Source of the DNA: an uncultured Chlamydiae bacterium | GTDB lineage: Bacteria > Chlamydiota > Chlamydiia > Chlamydiales > SM23-39 | NCBI GenBank assembly: GCA_903864395.1 | Contig: CAIPFQ010000142.1 | Location: 1-8,221 of the forward strand | Length of the DNA stretch: 8,221 bases | Reading direction: 5' to 3' | Shown: one piece after another, positions 6,421-8,221 of the stretch | How positions within the stretch are numbered: the first letter of the stretch is position 1 | Layout of the letters: every line of letters starts with the position of its first letter | The notes under the pieces: model-generated | Told to the model about the DNA's origin: nothing | The model's input: only the letters and a program-made list of their open reading frames with translations | Databases searched by the model: none | Made by a program: the position numbers and the translations under genes

Positions 6421-7639
6421 AGTTCAGACCATTGATGCCGAGCTATTATCAGATATTGTTTCGATTTCAAAAACAACACTTCTCAATTGGGAAAAAACAG
6501 GAAAAGTTTTTCCTATTTTCGATGTCGACGGAAAAAAAAAATACAAAATATCGGATCTCACTGAATTTAAAGAGATTCAATATATGTTGGGGTCTCACTG
6601 GGAAGAAGAACAAAAGACACTGCCCCTAAGAACATTCACATCGATTGAACTGTTTGCTGGAGGCGGAGGGCTTGCTATTGGCCTGGAAAAAGCGGGATTT
6701 GAAACAATCGCTTTGAGTGAACTAGAAAAAGATGCCTGTGCGACGCTAAAGAAAAATAGACCTGATTGGAATGTTCTTGAAGGAGATATTCGAAAAATTG
6801 ATTTCACGCCGTTTCGAGGAACAGATTTTGTTTCTGGCGGCTTTCCTTGTCAGGCGTTTTCCTACGCTGGCAACCAATTGGGATTTGAGGATACGCGAGG
6901 AACTTTATTTTTTGAATTTGCTAGAGCCATTCAAGAGATTCAACCGAAAGTTTTTTTAGCGGAAAATGTGCGCGGTCTGCTCGCGCATGATCAAGGCAAA
7001 ACCATCGATGTGATGAAAAAAGTCATCGGAGATCTCGGCTACACGCTCATCGAACCTACGGTTTTGAAAGCGATTTTCTACAAAGTGCCTCAAAAAAGAG
7101 AAAGGCTCATGCTTGTAGGAATTCGCAATGATTTGCTCGCAAAGGCTCAATTCCAATGGCCCTCTCCCTATTCACGCATCATGGTTTTGAAAGATGCCCT
7201 CAAAGCAGGCGAGCTTTATCCAACGGATGTCTCCCCCTCCCCTGGACAACAATATCCGAAACGAAAGCAAGAAATTCTTTCCCTTGTGCCCCCTGGTGGC
7301 TACTGGCGCGATCTCCCCGATTCTTTACAAAGGGAATATATGCAAGGCAGCTACCATCTAGAAGGGGGAAAGACAGGCATGGCGCGCAGGCTTTCTTGGG
7401 ATGCCCCTAGTTTAACGCTCACATGCGCCCCTGCGCAGAAACAAACAGAAAGATGTCATCCCGAAGAAACCCGTCCATTGACAGTGCGAGAATACGCCCG
7501 CATCCAAACCTTTTCAGACGATTGGGAATTTGTCGGATCGGTCGCCAGTCAATACAAGCAAATCGGCAACGCCGTTCCCGTCAATTTAGCGATGGCCGTC
7601 GGCAAAAGCCTCATCCGCCTTCTAAACAGCTTGGAATGA
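6404..7639 (+). CDS. DNA (cytosine-5) methyltransferase with N-terminal helix-turn-helix
   Basis: A 411-aa modification enzyme, the partner of the preceding endonuclease. Residues 1-60 form a MerR/excisionase-like DNA-binding fold (LLSDIVSISKTTLLNWEKTGK, then KKKYKISDLTEF). The C5-methyltransferase domain begins near residue 78: motif I SIELFAGGGG (80-89), motif IV GGFPCQAFSYAG (145-156) with catalytic Cys149, motif VI ENV (187-189), motif VIII QKRER (230-234), motif IX RPLTVREYARIQTF (357-370) and motif X GNAVP (388-392). The target-recognition region lies at about 235-355 and includes GKTGMARRLSWD. All catalytic motifs are intact. ATG 6404 has GAGGG at 6394-6398, 5 nt upstream; a TTG at 6401 would add one residue. 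Fused helix-turn-helix domains in other C5 methyltransferases (SsoII and EcoRII types) repress their own gene, so autoregulation is plausible here. Confidence 0.93.
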   Translation: MIFAHEVQTIDAELLSDIVSISKTTLLNWEKTGKVFPIFDVDGKKKYKISDLTEFKEIQYMLGSHWEEEQKTLPLRTFTSIELFAGGGGLAIGLEKAGFETIALSELEKDACATLKKNRPDWNVLEGDIRKIDFTPFRGTDFVSGGFPCQAFSYAGNQLGFEDTRGTLFFEFARAIQEIQPKVFLAENVRGLLAHDQGKTIDVMKKVIGDLGYTLIEPTVLKAIFYKVPQKRERLMLVGIRNDLLAKAQFQWPSPYSRIMVLKDALKAGELYPTDVSPSPGQQYPKRKQEILSLVPPGGYWRDLPDSLQREYMQGSYHLEGGKTGMARRLSWDAPSLTLTCAPAQKQTERCHPEETRPLTVREYARIQTFSDDWEFVGSVASQYKQIGNAVPVNLAMAVGKSLIRLLNSLE

Positions 7640-7743
7640 GATCGTGCAGCTTTTCGATAGGATACAAAGGACAGTTTAGGAGATCTCCATCTTTTCGCAG
7701 GTTCATAGGAGAGCTGCGCACAAGAATTTTCGAAGTTCACTTG

Positions 7744-7766
7744 AAAGCTTGCGACGCAAGTTTTTT
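7744..7766 (+). terminator. Rho-independent terminator after the methyltransferase
   Basis: A stem of about nine pairs (AAAGCTTGC at 7744-7752 with GCAAGTTTT, one G-T pair) with a 3-nt loop is followed directly by T residues; the T-run is six long (7761-7766). It lies about 105 nt after the methyltransferase stop and would end the adk-lysS-restriction-modification transcript. Confidence 0.6.
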
Positions 7767-7872
7767 CCGCACAAAAAAGAGAATGAAAATAGCGAGATTT
7801 TTATAGAGGAAGCCTGCAGTTAGAATCAACACCCTAGTTCTAGAGTATGTCGTAATTTGGAATAGCAGACAG

Positions 7873-7908
7873 AAAGGGACCTACCAGCGGTACTGGTTTG
7901 GTTCCTTT
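7873..7908. repeat. Strong two-part hairpin, possible bidirectional terminator
   Basis: AAAGGGACC (7873-7881) pairs with GGTTCCTTT (7900-7908), with one G-T pair. Inside it ACCAG (7883-7887) pairs with CTGGT (7893-7897) around a 5-nt loop. This gives about 14 pairs interrupted only by small bulges. The plus-strand side ends in TTTGTT rather than a clean T-run. It could be a second terminator or part of a structured RNA. The left arm contains one of the five GGNCC sites in the window. Confidence 0.55.
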
Positions 7909-7972
7909 GTTATCAGTTTGGCTCATTTTTCTTTCGCAACCACTAAAACAGCCCCCAATCAATCCAGAAAAG

Positions 7973-7981
7973 TGTTATAAT
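7973..7981 (+). promoter_or_regulatory. Extended -10 promoter candidate
   Basis: TGTTATAAT contains a perfect TATAAT (7976-7981) with the extended TG one base upstream. No good -35 is present (C-rich sequence at the right distance), as is common for extended -10 promoters. Transcription would start near 7988, directly before the inverted repeat at 7999-8055. No clear gene follows within the window. Confidence 0.4.
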
Positions 7982-7998
7982 ATTCGTAATCCATAGGG

Positions 7999-8055
7999 GT
8001 CTTCAACAAGTGCAGATCAAAAACTGCGGTTGTCGCACTTCGAAGTTGAAAAGAC
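7999..8055 (+). repeat. Long imperfect inverted repeat downstream of the extended -10
   Basis: TTCAAC (8002-8007) pairs with GTTGAA (8045-8050) and AAGTGC (8008-8013) with GCACTT (8035-8040), separated by a 4-nt bulge on one side only. GTC (7999-8001) and GAC (8053-8055) can extend the stem. An alternative inner hairpin pairs GCAG (8012-8015) with CTGC (8024-8027), sharing bases with the main stem. The mutually exclusive pairings would allow a switchable leader, but this is only a structural suggestion. No known RNA family is recognised. Confidence 0.45.
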
Positions 8056-8101
8056 GTCTGTGGTTCACTGTCCCGACAGGTATGAATCTGGGTACTTTTT
8101 T

Positions 8102-8127
8102 ATCGGAAGAATCATTTTTCTTCCGAT
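8102..8127. repeat. Perfect 10-bp inverted repeat (hairpin)
   Basis: ATCGGAAGAA (8102-8111) and TTCTTCCGAT (8118-8127) are perfectly complementary around a 6-nt loop. On the plus strand a T-run precedes it rather than follows it. On the minus strand the stem comes 15 nt after the stop of a possible leftward reading frame but is followed by A residues, so it lacks the U-tract of an intrinsic terminator. It may be a protein-binding site or an mRNA 3'-end stabiliser. Confidence 0.55.
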
Positions 8128-8142
8128 TCCTTGAGAAGGATC

Positions 8143-8220
8143 TCAGTTTGACTCAGGTTTGTTGTTCACTATCTCTTGAAAAAATTCGATGTCTTTTCGC
8201 AAATTTATAACAGCATTCAT
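8143..8220 (-). CDS. Possible 3' end of a leftward gene (partial)
   Basis: The minus strand reads MNAVINLRKDIEFFQEIVNN and then KPESN before TGA at 8145-8143. The composition is protein-like, with a charged helical segment, and the frame is open to the window edge, so the ATG at 8220 may be internal. A 10-bp perfect hairpin starts 15 nt after the stop, where a 3'-end structure would be expected. Only about 26 codons are visible, so this could be chance. I do not recognise the protein. Confidence 0.25.
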   Translation of the reverse strand: MNAVINLRKDIEFFQEIVNNKPESN

Positions 8221-8221
8221 C

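Noticed and set aside
7423..7806. Plus-strand open frame of 127 codons overlapping the methyltransferase end
   Set aside because: It is a shadow frame of the methyltransferase that is very rich in Arg and Ser, and it runs through the terminator at 7744-7766.
7840..7926. Minus-strand 28-codon frame beginning MSQTDNKGTKPV
   Set aside because: It has an ATG with only a weak purine stretch upstream and overlaps the hairpin at 7873-7908. It is too short and has no supporting context.
8010..8210. Plus-strand open frame of 66 codons starting with GTG
   Set aside because: Composition is not protein-like, it overlaps two strong inverted repeats, there is no ribosome binding site, and it resembles no family I know.
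1..8221. CRISPR array or tRNA/rRNA gene
   Set aside because: No regularly spaced direct repeats, no tRNA T-loop pattern and no rRNA-like sequence were seen on either strand.

Overview
The window looks like chromosomal DNA from an amoeba-associated member of the Chlamydiae (Parachlamydia/Waddlia/Simkania-like). The main reason is the combination of a chlamydial-type class II lysS, a xerD and two multi-pass membrane proteins whose hydrophobic lobes resemble inclusion-membrane (Inc) proteins. This placement is an inference; no rRNA or other phylogenetic marker is present. Overall GC is moderate, but it varies sharply: the 3' half of lysS samples near 60%, while the restriction gene samples at 27-40%.

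Left half, minus strand (317-3135): three genes read leftward. A 320-aa membrane protein comes first, followed 9 nt later by xerD (GTG start), and then a 301-aa membrane protein that has its own strong promoter in a 74-nt gap. The two membrane proteins are clear paralogues, so xerD sits between two copies of one family. Upstream of them (positions 1-316) is a small 42-codon reading frame with a good ribosome binding site and an internal hairpin, of unknown nature.

Middle (3136-3435): the divergent intergenic region contains a 173-bp non-autonomous element with 29-bp terminal inverted repeats (27/29 match). It is flanked by a 5-bp direct repeat, ATGAA. The right-hand ATGAA is the start of adk, so the element landed on the adk start codon and cut the gene off from its original leader.

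Right half, plus strand (3436-7639): adk, lysS, a type II restriction endonuclease of the Eco47II family and a C5-cytosine methyltransferase form one tight cluster. The gaps are 32 nt, -8 nt and -17 nt. The two housekeeping genes carry an apparently acquired restriction-modification pair on their 3' side. The restriction start codon lies inside the last codons of lysS, and the methyltransferase carries an N-terminal MerR-like helix-turn-helix that could act as the regulator. The predicted target GGNCC occurs only five times in the window. A rho-independent terminator follows about 105 nt after the methyltransferase.

Right end (7640-8221): no convincing gene. The stretch contains the terminator, three more strong inverted repeats, an extended -10 promoter candidate and possibly the 3' end of a leftward gene that continues beyond the window.
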